Positions 48,296 through 56,612 of a DNA stretch of 64,000 nucleotides are shown in pieces. The stretch comes from Sphingomonas sp. CFBP 8760 (lineage in GTDB: Bacteria; Pseudomonadota; Alphaproteobacteria; Sphingomonadales; Sphingomonadaceae). Both the position numbers and the translations under genes were made by a program. Location: the NCBI RefSeq assembly GCF_014841615.1, contig NZ_JACYUG010000015.1, positions 16,362-80,361 of the forward strand, given 5' to 3'. Below the pieces are notes generated by a model that saw nothing but the letters and a program-made list of their open reading frames with translations, was not told where the DNA came from and did no database searches. Position 1 is the stretch's first letter. Every line of letters starts with the position of its first letter.

Positions 48296-48904
48296 GTGGC
48301 GGATCGGAACGACAGGAAGGAACGGCCATCACCCCGGTTTCACGGCCGGATCGAGGGGACGGGCCGGATATGCGAGGCACCGGGATGCACGGAGCCGGGC
48401 GAGTTCCGCGCCCCCCCGCTGGAAGGCGCGGGCGATGGCGGCGGCCCTCCCAGGTTCCGCTGGATGTGCCTGGATCATGTCCGCGCGTTCAACAGCCGGT
48501 ACAATTTCTTCGACGGGATGACCGCCGACGAGATCCACCACGCGCAGCGGCCGCTGGCGGGATGGGAACGGGAAACGCGTGCCTTCGCCCGGGCGGGCGG
48601 CGGCGATCAGGGGCCGCGCTGGTCCGACTTCAGCGATCCGCTCGACGCGATCGGCGCCCGCTTCCGCCGCGAGACCGCGCCTGAGCGGACCGACGGCAAG
48701 CCGTTGAGCGGGCAGGACCGGGCCAGCCTGAAGATACTGGGACTGGCGGCCAGCGCCGATCGCTCGGCCCTGCGCAAACGCTATTCGGAACTGGTGCGGC
48801 TTTATCACCCCGATCGCAACGGCGGCGATCGCAGCCACGAGGATATGCTGCAAAAGGTGATCGCCGCCTATCAGCAACTGCGCCAGGCACCCGCCTTCCT
48901 GTAG
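48296..48904 (+). CDS. J-domain protein (C-terminal DnaJ domain)
   Basis: 202-residue protein with an unassigned N-terminal part (two CxxxC-like cysteines in CEAPGCTEPGEFRAP and a third in RWMCLDHVRAFNSRYNFF) and a J domain at the very C terminus. The J domain has [20 protein letters not shown] with the Hsp70-activating HPD in RLYHPDRNGG. The GTG at 48296, with CAGGGAG upstream, gives a start before the conserved region. It is divergent from bolA, an arrangement common in sphingomonads. It would stimulate DnaK on a subset of clients. Confidence 0.88.
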   Translation: MADRNDRKERPSPRFHGRIEGTGRICEAPGCTEPGEFRAPPLEGAGDGGGPPRFRWMCLDHVRAFNSRYNFFDGMTADEIHHAQRPLAGWERETRAFARAGGGDQGPRWSDFSDPLDAIGARFRRETAPERTDGKPLSGQDRASLKILGLAASADRSALRKRYSELVRLYHPDRNGGDRSHEDMLQKVIAAYQQLRQAPAFL

Positions 48905-48994
48905 ATGCAGGTTACCGACGGGGGCCGCGATGCCGGTCCCCGGCGGGACATGGACGATATTGGCCCATGATGATGTTGAGTCGGGAGCGTCGCT

Positions 48995-49014
48995 TCGCCT
49001 AAGGCGTTAGGCGA
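48995..49014 (+). promoter_or_regulatory. Hairpin overlapping the cobS ribosome-binding region
   Basis: TCGCCTAA-GGCG-TTAGGCGA forms a perfect 8-bp stem with a 4-base loop that ends one base before the first cobS ATG (49016). The only Shine-Dalgarno-like bases (TTAGG) are inside the 3' arm, so folding would hide them. Confidence 0.7.
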
Positions 49015-49015
49015 C

Positions 49016-50032
49016 ATGACCATGACCGATACCCCCGACACCCGCGCCGGCGCCGCGCCCTCCGACACGACCATCCTCGACGCGCCCGACCGGATGGCGA
49101 GCGTGCGCGACCTGTTCGGCATCGACAGCGACATGGAGGTGCCCGCCTTCTCCGTGGCGGACGAGCGTGTGCCCGATCTCGACCCCGCCTATGTGTTCGA
49201 CCCGGACACGACGCTGGCGGTGCTGGCGGGCTTCGCCTTCAACCGGCGGGTGATGGTGCAGGGCTATCACGGCACCGGCAAGTCGACGCATATCGAACAG
49301 GTGGCCGCGCGGCTGAAATGGCCGTGCATCCGCATCAACCTGGACGCGCATATCAGCCGCATCGATCTGGTCGGGCGCGACGCGATCGTGCTGCGCGATG
49401 GCCAGCAGGTGACCGAGTTCCGCGAGGGCCTGCTCCCCTGGGCGCTCCAGACGCCAACCGCCCTAGTGTTCGACGAATATGATGCGGGCCGGCCCGACGT
49501 GATGTTCGTGATCCAGCGCGTGCTGGAGACGGAGGGCAAGCTGACGCTGCTCGACCAGAACCGCGTGATCCGCCCTTCCCCGTGGTTCCGCCTGTTCGCG
49601 ACCGCCAACACGGTGGGGCTGGGTGATACCAGTGGCCTCTATCACGGCACGCAGCAGATCAATCAGGGCCAGATGGACCGGTGGAACATCGTCGTCACGC
49701 TCAACTATCTGCCCGCCGCGGTCGAGGCGCAGATCGTGCTGGCGAAATCGGGCGAATACGACAAGCCCGATGGCAAGAAGCAGGTCGACGCGATGGTCCG
49801 CGTCGCCGACCTGACGCGCAAGGGCTTCGTCAATGGCGACATCTCCACCGTGATGAGCCCGCGCACCGTCATCACCTGGGCGCAGAACACGCTGATCTTC
49901 AAGGATGTCGGCTTCGCGTTTCGGCTGTCGTTCCTCAACAAGTGCGACGAGGCGGAACGGCCGCTGGTGGCGGAATATTACCAGCGCGTGTTCGGCAAGG
50001 ACTTGCCGGAAAGCGTGGTCGGCAAGGCTTGA
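49016..50032 (+). CDS. cobS: CobS-like AAA+ ATPase (cobaltochelatase small subunit type)
   Basis: 338-residue MoxR-class AAA+ ATPase. Walker A is GYHGTGKST (residues 83-91), Walker B is [10 protein letters not shown], and sensor and arginine regions are [13 protein letters not shown] and MDRWNI. In aerobic cobalamin synthesis CobS pairs with CobT to power CobN for cobalt insertion. Here neither cobN nor any other cob gene is present, although cobT follows. In such genomes the pair may serve another metallochelatase or remodelling role. An ATG at 49022 is an alternative start. It is the first gene of a four-gene coupled unit. Confidence 0.9.
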   Translation: MTMTDTPDTRAGAAPSDTTILDAPDRMASVRDLFGIDSDMEVPAFSVADERVPDLDPAYVFDPDTTLAVLAGFAFNRRVMVQGYHGTGKSTHIEQVAARLKWPCIRINLDAHISRIDLVGRDAIVLRDGQQVTEFREGLLPWALQTPTALVFDEYDAGRPDVMFVIQRVLETEGKLTLLDQNRVIRPSPWFRLFATANTVGLGDTSGLYHGTQQINQGQMDRWNIVVTLNYLPAAVEAQIVLAKSGEYDKPDGKKQVDAMVRVADLTRKGFVNGDISTVMSPRTVITWAQNTLIFKDVGFAFRLSFLNKCDEAERPLVAEYYQRVFGKDLPESVVGKA

Positions 50033-50045
50033 GGAGCGGCACGTC

Positions 50046-50234
50046 ATGTTGCGGACCGAGGCAGTGGCGCGGCTCAGGACGCATCAGGCGATGTTGTACG
50101 CGATGGAGATCGAGCATGTATCGCTGTTCGGCTGCACGGCGCGTGACGAGGCACATGAGGACTCCGATCTCGATCTTGCGAGGATCGAAGTACCACTGGC
50201 GCGTGCGGCTGCCGAACTGGCATTAGAGGATTGA
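50046..50234 (+). CDS. Truncated MNT-type nucleotidyltransferase ORF between cobS and cobT
   Basis: A 62-residue frame that matches only the first half of a minimal nucleotidyltransferase domain (the MntA/KNTase antitoxin-like fold). [19 protein letters not shown] corresponds to the GSxARG...SDLDL active site, but the Ser is Cys and the second Gly is Asp. The rest of the roughly 100-residue domain, including the third catalytic Asp, is missing. It nonetheless has a good Shine-Dalgarno (GAGGAG over the cobS stop), and its TGA overlaps the cobT ATG (TGATG). It is thus placed to be translated, possibly as a coupling ORF or a decayed insertion. Confidence 0.6.
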   Translation: MLRTEAVARLRTHQAMLYAMEIEHVSLFGCTARDEAHEDSDLDLARIEVPLARAAAELALED

Positions 50235-52060
50235 TGGCGAACGAAACTCCTCTCGACCGGTTCAAGGCCGTCCTCGGCGGCGCGGCGCGCGCGCTGGCGG
50301 ACGAGGCGGAGGTCGAACTGGCCTTCACCGCGGACGCGCCGGTGCAGTCGGGCAAGCATCTAAAGGTGCCGATGCCGGCGCGGGCGCTGCCGGCGGATCA
50401 GGTGGCGGAGGCGCGCGGCTTCGCCGATGCGTTCGCGCTGCGGCTGCGGCTGCACGATACGGCGCTGCACCAGCGGGCGGCGCCGGCGGAGCCGGTGGCG
50501 CGCGCGGTGTTCGACGCGATGGAAACCGCGCGGGTCGAGGCGCTGGGATCGCGCGGCTATGACGGGATCAGCGACAATCTGGCGCAGGCGCTGGCGGTGC
50601 GGATGCGCGCCGACCCGATCACGCGGGCGCGATCGCGTGCGGAGGTGCCGTTGCCCACCGCGCTGCAATTGCTGGTCCGCGAGGCACTGACCGGGCAGGA
50701 AGCGCCGGCGGTGACCGCGCCGGGGCTGGCGCTGGTCCGCGACTGGGTAGCGGACAAGGCCGACCTGTCCGCGCTGGCGCTGGCGCTGGACGACCAGCGG
50801 GCGTTCCAGACGCTGGCGACGCGGATGCTGGTCGATCTTGAACTGGTCGAAGGGCAGGAACAGCCCGACGAGACCGACGAGGGCGACAGCGACGAGGAAG
50901 GCGAGGCCGAGAACGAGGCGGACGACGAGACCGACGACGCCGAGGACGGCAGCCAGAGCGACGGCGAGGTCGAGGCGCGCGGCGAGCAGAGCGAGGCTGA
51001 CGGGGACGAGGGCGAGTCCGACGAGATGGGCGACGACGCGCCCGACGACGATATGGACGGCGAACCCGGCGACGAGGGCGAGGAGGCGATGCAACCCGTC
51101 CGCCCCAACCGGCCCCCGGCCGATACCGGCCCGCAGTTCGATTACAAGCCATGGACGACGCAGTTCGACGAGGTGGTGACCGCCGCCGACCTGTGCGACG
51201 CGGAGGAACTGGCGCGGCTGCGCGGCTATCTGGACCAGCAACTGGCACATCTGCAATCGGCGGTGTCGAAACTGGCCAACCGGTTGCAACGGCGGCTGAT
51301 GGCGCAGCAGAGCCGGGCTTGGGACTTCGATCAGGAGGAGGGGATGCTGGATGCCGCGCGCCTCGCCCGCGTCGTCACCAGCCCCGGCCAGTCGCTGAGT
51401 TACAAGATCGAGCGCGAAACCGATTTCCGCGATACGGTGGTGACGCTGCTGATCGACAATTCGGGATCGATGCGGGGGCGGCCGATATCGATCGCGGCGA
51501 TTTCCGCCGACATCCTCGCCCGCACGCTGGAGCGGTGCGGGGTGAAGACCGAGATTCTCGGCTTCACCACCCGCGCGTGGAAGGGCGGGCAAAGCCGGGA
51601 AACATGGCTGGCGGCGGGGCGGCCGCCGCAGCCGGGCCGGCTGAATGACCTTCGCCACATCGTGTACAAAAAGGCGGACGAGCCATGGCGGCGCGCGCGC
51701 ACCGCGCTGGGCCTGATGATGCGCGAGGGATTGCTGAAGGAGAATATCGACGGCGAAGCGCTGATGTGGGCGCACAGCCGGCTGATCGCCCGGCCCGAGG
51801 AGCGGCGCATCCTGATGGTAATCTCCGATGGCGCGCCGGTCGACGATTCGACGCTCTCTGTCAATTCGGGCAGCTATCTGGAAAAGCACCTGCGCCAGGT
51901 GATCGGCTGGATCGAGAGCAAGAGCCCGGTCGAACTGGTCGCGATCGGCATCGGCCACGACGTGACGCGATATTATGCCCGGGCGGTGACGATCATGGAT
52001 GCCGAGCAACTGGGCGGGACGATCATCGAACAGCTGGCGAGCCTGTTCGACACCGACTGA
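50234..52060 (+). CDS. cobT: CobT-like VWA protein (cobaltochelatase large-subunit type)
   Basis: 608-residue partner of CobS. An N-terminal helical region (about 1-205) is followed by a very acidic linker (about 209-290, runs of Glu/Asp). A helical segment and a C-terminal von Willebrand A domain come next, with an intact MIDAS motif DNSGS (residues 408-412) and [13 protein letters not shown]. CobT binds the metal-chelatase client through its VWA domain while the AAA+ ring of CobS supplies energy. The start ATG overlaps the previous ORF stop by one base. It is followed 3 bases later by a ribbon-helix-helix gene. Confidence 0.92.
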   Translation: MANETPLDRFKAVLGGAARALADEAEVELAFTADAPVQSGKHLKVPMPARALPADQVAEARGFADAFALRLRLHDTALHQRAAPAEPVARAVFDAMETARVEALGSRGYDGISDNLAQALAVRMRADPITRARSRAEVPLPTALQLLVREALTGQEAPAVTAPGLALVRDWVADKADLSALALALDDQRAFQTLATRMLVDLELVEGQEQPDETDEGDSDEEGEAENEADDETDDAEDGSQSDGEVEARGEQSEADGDEGESDEMGDDAPDDDMDGEPGDEGEEAMQPVRPNRPPADTGPQFDYKPWTTQFDEVVTAADLCDAEELARLRGYLDQQLAHLQSAVSKLANRLQRRLMAQQSRAWDFDQEEGMLDAARLARVVTSPGQSLSYKIERETDFRDTVVTLLIDNSGSMRGRPISIAAISADILARTLERCGVKTEILGFTTRAWKGGQSRETWLAAGRPPQPGRLNDLRHIVYKKADEPWRRARTALGLMMREGLLKENIDGEALMWAHSRLIARPEERRILMVISDGAPVDDSTLSVNSGSYLEKHLRQVIGWIESKSPVELVAIGIGHDVTRYYARAVTIMDAEQLGGTIIEQLASLFDTD

Positions 52061-52063
52061 ACG

Positions 52064-52363
52064 ATGCGTGTCTCTCTTCCGATCGCAGCGCCGGCGGGCG
52101 GGTTCGCCGGGCCGGTGAAGCGGTCGATCACGATCGCGGGGCACCAGACCTCGATCAGTCTCGAACCGCTGTTCTGGCAGGCGCTGGAGGCGGCGGCGGC
52201 GGTTCGGGCGCTGCCGCTGTCGGCGCTGGTCGCGCAGATCGACGCGTTGCGCATCGGTGGTGTCGATCCCCCCAATCTGGCCAGTGCGTTGCGGACATGG
52301 CTCATCGCGGACCTGACGGCGGGCACTACAAATCGCGGCAATGATGAAAGCGGTTCGCAATAG
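52064..52363 (+). CDS. Ribbon-helix-helix domain protein
   Basis: 99-residue protein of the RHH_4 type. The strand KRSITIAGHQTSISLE and two helices (LFWQALEAAAAVRALPLSALVAQIDALR) form the predicted DNA-binding dimer, ending in NLASALRTWLIADL. It is encoded 3 bases after cobT, so it is expressed with the cobS-cobT unit. Whether it regulates this operon is not known. Homologous RHH_4 genes occur singly in many alphaproteobacteria. Confidence 0.82.
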   Translation: MRVSLPIAAPAGGFAGPVKRSITIAGHQTSISLEPLFWQALEAAAAVRALPLSALVAQIDALRIGGVDPPNLASALRTWLIADLTAGTTNRGNDESGSQ

Positions 52364-52365
52364 CA

Positions 52366-52394
52366 TTGACAGTGCGAACGACTCTCAATAGCTG
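52366..52394 (+). promoter_or_regulatory. Promoter with Fur-box-like sequence
   Basis: TTGACA (52366-52371) is followed by TGCGAACGACTCTCAATAG (52373-52391), which resembles Fur-box sequences such as GCGAATGATTCTCA before siderophore receptor genes. A weak -10 (TAGCTG) lies 17 bases from the TTGACA. The call fits iron repression of the receptor that starts at 52421. Confidence 0.55.
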
Positions 52395-52420
52395 GCCCCT
52401 CAAGATCAAGGGGGTTTTCA

Positions 52421-54952
52421 GTGTCCAAGTCATCCGCGTCGTTCCTCGCGCTGTCATGCGTCGGTTTCATCGCCTCTGCCCCGGCTCATGCCGCCGATCC
52501 GATTGACAAGGCCGCCATCGCCGCGGCTGCGGCCGCCGATGCGCAGCGCCGCACCGCGACGGGCGTCGACAGCGACCGCAGCCGCGATGACGACATCATC
52601 GTCACGGGTGAGATGGAGCGAACGGTGGAAAGCCCCAAGGCGACGCGCGCGCTGCTCGACACGCCGCAGACGATCACCGTCATCGGCGACCAGACGATCC
52701 GCAAGCAGAACCTGCTGACGCTGCGCGACGTGTTGCAGACCGTACCCGGCATCACCTTCGGCGCGGGCGAGGGTGGCGGCGGCTATGGCGATTCGATCAA
52801 CCTGCGCGGCTATTCCGCGAACAACGACATCACCATCGACGGGGTGCGCGATACCGCGCAGTACAGCCGCTCGGAGACGTTCAACCTGCAACAGGTCGAG
52901 GTCTATAACGGCGCGAACACGGTGTTCAGCGGGTCCGGTTCGGTCGGCGGCAACATCAACCTCGTCACCAAGGTGCCGCAGACGACCGACCTGACCGTGG
53001 CCGGATTCGGCATCGGCAGCGACGGGTATTACCGTGCGACGCTCGACAGCAATGTCCGCGTGAACGATCTGGTCGCGGTGCGGCTGAACGCGGTCGGCCA
53101 CAAGAACCGCATCCCCGGTCGCGACGTGGAGCGCAACCGCCGCTGGGGCGTGGCGCCGTCGGTGACGATCGGCATCGACAGCCCGACCAGCCTGACGCTG
53201 CAATATCTGCATCAGGAAGACGACAATACGCCGGTATACGGCGTCCCCTATTATCGCAACGCGGTGAACGACGGGCCGCTGCCCGGCATCGACGGCAACG
53301 ACAGCGCCTATTACGGCATCCGCAATCTCGACGCGCAGGACGTCACGGTCGATCAGGCGACCGCGCGCTTCGCCCATGCCTTTTCCGACACGCTGTCGAT
53401 CCGCAACCTGACCCGCTGGCAGCGCGTGCGACAGGATTCGACGACCAGCGCGCCCCAGGGCGTGTTCTGCCTGGGCAACAATCGTACCCCGACCGATACC
53501 GCCTGCACCTCGTCCTACACCTCGCCCGTCATCTACGACGGCATCCTGCGACCCGCGACCGCCGCGGCCCCGTTCGTCATCACGGTGCCGGCGAACAACT
53601 ATCTCGCCAGCGGTCCGCGCGGTCTCGTCCGCAACCAGCTCAACCAGCTGCTCTACAACCAGACCGATCTGCGCGCGTCGTTCGCGACGTTCGGGCTGGA
53701 GCACACCTTCGTGCTGGGCGCGTCATTCGCGTGGGAGGATTATCAGCTTTCTACCGGCAACTCGCTGCGGACGGCGACAGGTGTCACGGTCGTCCCGTCG
53801 ATCATCAACCTGACCAACCCGAACACCGTCTATACCGGTCCGGTGAACCTCATCCCGTCCGGCCGGTCGGAGGGCGGGAACACCAACGCTGCCGTCTATG
53901 CGTTCGATACGATCGCGCTGCTGCCGCAACTGGAGTTGAGTGTCGGCGGCCGGTACGAGCATAACAAGGTCGATTTCCGCGCGGATACCTTCTCGACCGC
54001 GGTCGGGCCGGCGCTGGGGACCTATACGCGCGGGGCGGATCAGGTGAGCGACGAGAAGCTGTTCTCGTACCGTGCCGGGCTGAATTTCAAGCCGACGCCG
54101 GACACCAGCATCTATGTCTCCTACGGCAATTCGAAGACGCCGACCTCCGCCAGCGTGCGCGCCGGGTGCGGCACGCTGATCGTCGCCGCCAACGGGCAGG
54201 TGGGCGACCCGTGCGCCGTCCAGCCGGAAACCGCCAAGAATTACGAGGCGGGGGTGAAGGCCGACCTGTTCGGTCGTCGCCTGCAATTGACCGCGGCCGC
54301 CTTCCGCAACGATCGTACCGGATACCGGGTCAATACCAATGATCCGATCATCCCCACCTTGCAGGTGACGGACGGACGCAGCCGGGTGGAGGGCATCGCC
54401 TTGGGCGCGACGGGCAACATCACCAAGTCGTGGTCGATCTTCGCCAACTACACCTATCTGGATGGCAAGATCCGGCAATCGGTGTCCGACTTCTGCCTTG
54501 CCAATCCGGGGAGGCTGGTGACGACGGGGTCCGGCGCCACCGCGACGACGACCAACCCGTGCGGCAACACCGCCGCCATTCCCGACGTGCAGGCGGGGCA
54601 GCGACTGACCAACACGCCCCGCCATTCGGGCAGCCTGTTCACCACCTATCAGCTGCCGTTCGGAGTGCAGATCGGATATGGCCTGACCTATCAGGGCAGC
54701 TTCCTGCTCAACAATGCGGCGCTGGCGGCCCCGACCAACCTGGCGTCGACCGCGGTGACCCCGATCTTCCGGTCGGAAGACTATCTGTTCCACCGGCTGT
54801 TCCTGTCCTGGTCGCCGGTCGAGCGGATCACCGCGCAGGTCAACGTCCAGAACCTGACCAACGAACGCTATTTCACCTCGATCCGCAACAATGGCTGGGC
54901 GACCCCCGGCGATGCGCGGGCGGTGCAGGCGTCGCTGTTCTACAGCTTCTGA
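52421..54952 (+). CDS. TonB-dependent siderophore receptor (catecholate, Fiu/PiuA-like)
   Basis: 843-residue outer-membrane receptor for ferric siderophores. It has a signal peptide ([18 protein letters not shown]), a TonB-box-like DDIIVTG, and a plug with [35 protein letters not shown] and [17 protein letters not shown]. The 22-strand barrel ends [12 protein letters not shown] with the terminal Phe used by the BAM machinery. GTG 52421 is the start. A PiuC-type dioxygenase gene follows 70 bases later, which is the classic partner of Fiu/PiuA catecholate receptors. Iron control through the Fur-like site upstream is likely. Confidence 0.94.
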   Translation: MSKSSASFLALSCVGFIASAPAHAADPIDKAAIAAAAAADAQRRTATGVDSDRSRDDDIIVTGEMERTVESPKATRALLDTPQTITVIGDQTIRKQNLLTLRDVLQTVPGITFGAGEGGGGYGDSINLRGYSANNDITIDGVRDTAQYSRSETFNLQQVEVYNGANTVFSGSGSVGGNINLVTKVPQTTDLTVAGFGIGSDGYYRATLDSNVRVNDLVAVRLNAVGHKNRIPGRDVERNRRWGVAPSVTIGIDSPTSLTLQYLHQEDDNTPVYGVPYYRNAVNDGPLPGIDGNDSAYYGIRNLDAQDVTVDQATARFAHAFSDTLSIRNLTRWQRVRQDSTTSAPQGVFCLGNNRTPTDTACTSSYTSPVIYDGILRPATAAAPFVITVPANNYLASGPRGLVRNQLNQLLYNQTDLRASFATFGLEHTFVLGASFAWEDYQLSTGNSLRTATGVTVVPSIINLTNPNTVYTGPVNLIPSGRSEGGNTNAAVYAFDTIALLPQLELSVGGRYEHNKVDFRADTFSTAVGPALGTYTRGADQVSDEKLFSYRAGLNFKPTPDTSIYVSYGNSKTPTSASVRAGCGTLIVAANGQVGDPCAVQPETAKNYEAGVKADLFGRRLQLTAAAFRNDRTGYRVNTNDPIIPTLQVTDGRSRVEGIALGATGNITKSWSIFANYTYLDGKIRQSVSDFCLANPGRLVTTGSGATATTTNPCGNTAAIPDVQAGQRLTNTPRHSGSLFTTYQLPFGVQIGYGLTYQGSFLLNNAALAAPTNLASTAVTPIFRSEDYLFHRLFLSWSPVERITAQVNVQNLTNERYFTSIRNNGWATPGDARAVQASLFYSF

Positions 54953-55022
54953 ACCAGCTACTTCTGCCCGTTCCCGTCCCCCGGAAGGCGTCGGGGGCGG
55001 GCAGGAGACGACAAGGTCCATC

Positions 55023-55706
55023 ATGCTGATCGCGATCCCCGATGTCCTGGATGCCGCCGGCGTGGCGCGGGTGCGCGCGCTGATCGATGCCGCCGAATGG
55101 GTGGACGGCAACGTTACCTCCGGCCCGCAGGCGGCGCTGGCGAAGCGCAACCGGCAATTGCCGGAAGACTCGGCGGCGGCGCGCGAGGCGGGGGGGCTGG
55201 TGCTCGACGCGCTCGGCCGGTCGCCGCTGTTCGTCGCCGCGGCGCTGCCGCTCAAGGTGTTTCCGCCGCTGTTCAACCGGTATGCCGGCGGACAGGATTT
55301 CGGCCTGCACGTCGACAATGCGATCCGGATGAAGCGCGGCACCGATTTCCGCCTCCGCAGCGACCTGTCGGCGACATTGTTTCTGGAGGACCCGGCTACC
55401 TATGACGGCGGCGAGCTGGTGATCGAGGACCAGTTCGGTCCGCAGGTGGTGAAGCTGCCTGCCGGGCACCTCGTCCTCTATCCCGCCTCCAGCCTGCACC
55501 GGGTGACGCCGGTCACGCGCGGCGAGCGGACCGCCAGCTTCTTCTGGCTGCAATCGATGGTGCGCGACGATGGCGAGCGGCGGACGCTGTTCGAACTGGA
55601 TCGCGCGGTCCAGACCGTCGCCGCCGACCGGGGGCAGGGGGATGCGGCGGTGGTGCAGCTGACCGGTATCTACCACAACCTGCTGCGGCGCTGGGCCGAC
55701 GCCTGA
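55023..55706 (+). CDS. piuC: PKHD-type Fe(II)/2-oxoglutarate hydroxylase (PiuC/YbiX family)
   Basis: 227-residue non-heme iron dioxygenase. The iron triad is the His and Asp in GLHVDNAIR plus the His in SLHRVTPV, and the 2OG-binding arginine is in GERTASFFW. The C-terminal [12 protein letters not shown]...[11 protein letters not shown] is family-typical. ATG 55023 is chosen because the conserved N terminus (MLIAIPDVL) begins there with AAGG upstream. The family sits next to catecholate receptors and is thought to modify or help use the siderophore; its exact reaction is not established. Confidence 0.93.
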   Translation: MLIAIPDVLDAAGVARVRALIDAAEWVDGNVTSGPQAALAKRNRQLPEDSAAAREAGGLVLDALGRSPLFVAAALPLKVFPPLFNRYAGGQDFGLHVDNAIRMKRGTDFRLRSDLSATLFLEDPATYDGGELVIEDQFGPQVVKLPAGHLVLYPASSLHRVTPVTRGERTASFFWLQSMVRDDGERRTLFELDRAVQTVAADRGQGDAAVVQLTGIYHNLLRRWADA

Positions 55707-55711
55707 AGCGG

Positions 55712-56437
55712 ATGGACTCGGGGCCGCCTGTCGTGCAGCGGCGGCCCATGGCGCGGACGGCGAAACGGAAGGCGAAGCGGAAGCGGGATCGCAGCCGGCG
55801 GCTGGCGATCATCGCGCTGGCGCTGCTGTGGGCGGGCGGTGTCGCGCTGCTGTGGCTCGCGCCGCTCGACCGGCTGATCCATCCCGCGCGATTCGCGACG
55901 ACGGGCCGGGCGCTGTTGCCGCCCGGTGCCTATCCGGCGGCGGCGCGGGCACGGCTGCGACCGGACGACCGGATCGGCGAACTGATCCTGTCGCGGGGCG
56001 GTGGACCGGTGATCGTGGTGGCGGGGGCATCGCGGGTGTGGCTCGATCCGCCGACGGCGCGCGTGCTGGCGGTGGATCGCGGCGATCCCGTCGACGACAC
56101 GGTGAATGTCGAGCCCGCGCAAGGCGTGGCGACGGTGGTGATGCGGGCGCAGGCGGTGGCGCGGGGCAAGGTATCGCATGTGGTGTGGCCCGGCGCGGGG
56201 CCGGGCCAACCCGATTGGCTGGTGACGCTGACCGACCATGGTCGCGAGACGATCGTGAAGGTCGCCGACGATACCACGCGCGGCGGTGCCGCCGTCGCAC
56301 GGGCGGGTCGCTGGCAGGGGCGCGGTGCCGATGATGCGCTGCGGTGGCTGCTGCTGGCGGCTCCGGTCGTGCCGATAGCCATCATCGGTTGGCGATGGGG
56401 GCGGAAAAGATCGGCAAAGCCGGCTCGCCGCAGATAG
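55712..56437 (+). CDS. Two-TM membrane protein of unknown function (siderophore unit)
   Basis: 241-residue protein with a strongly basic N terminus (ARTAKRKAKRKRDRSRR), one membrane segment (about 31-50), a soluble domain of about 150 residues, and a C-terminal membrane segment (LLLAAPVVPIAIIGW) followed by a basic tail. The loop IVVAGASRVWLDPPTARVLAVDRGDP faintly resembles PepSY repeats, which occur in membrane proteins linked to Fiu/PiuC loci, but I do not assert this. It starts 5 bases after piuC (an ATG at 55748 is an alternative) and so belongs to the iron-uptake operon. Confidence 0.72.
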   Translation: MDSGPPVVQRRPMARTAKRKAKRKRDRSRRLAIIALALLWAGGVALLWLAPLDRLIHPARFATTGRALLPPGAYPAAARARLRPDDRIGELILSRGGGPVIVVAGASRVWLDPPTARVLAVDRGDPVDDTVNVEPAQGVATVVMRAQAVARGKVSHVVWPGAGPGQPDWLVTLTDHGRETIVKVADDTTRGGAAVARAGRWQGRGADDALRWLLLAAPVVPIAIIGWRWGRKRSAKPARRR

Positions 56438-56498
56438 CCGCTCGTTCGGCTTCACCTCGGTCGTTACCGAGACATGCGTCACCCGCCTGAAGCTACTA

Positions 56499-56584
56499 CC
56501 CCGGCGGAGGCCGGGGCCCAGTTGAGAAGGCGGCAGTTCGTCATCGCAGACGGTCACCCAACTGGACCCCGGCCTCCGCCGGGG
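56499..56584. repeat. Palindromic repeat, 26-bp arms
   Basis: The left arm 56499-56524 begins CCCCGGCGGAGGCCGGGG, itself a near-palindrome. The right arm 56559-56584 is its reverse complement with one mismatch. The 34-base centre could form the loop. It lies between convergent genes and may serve as a bidirectional transcript end. A half-copy is present at about 41281-41300. Confidence 0.85.
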
Positions 56585-56612
56585 AGCAGGGGGCGGGGCG
56601 GGTGTCGCCGCC

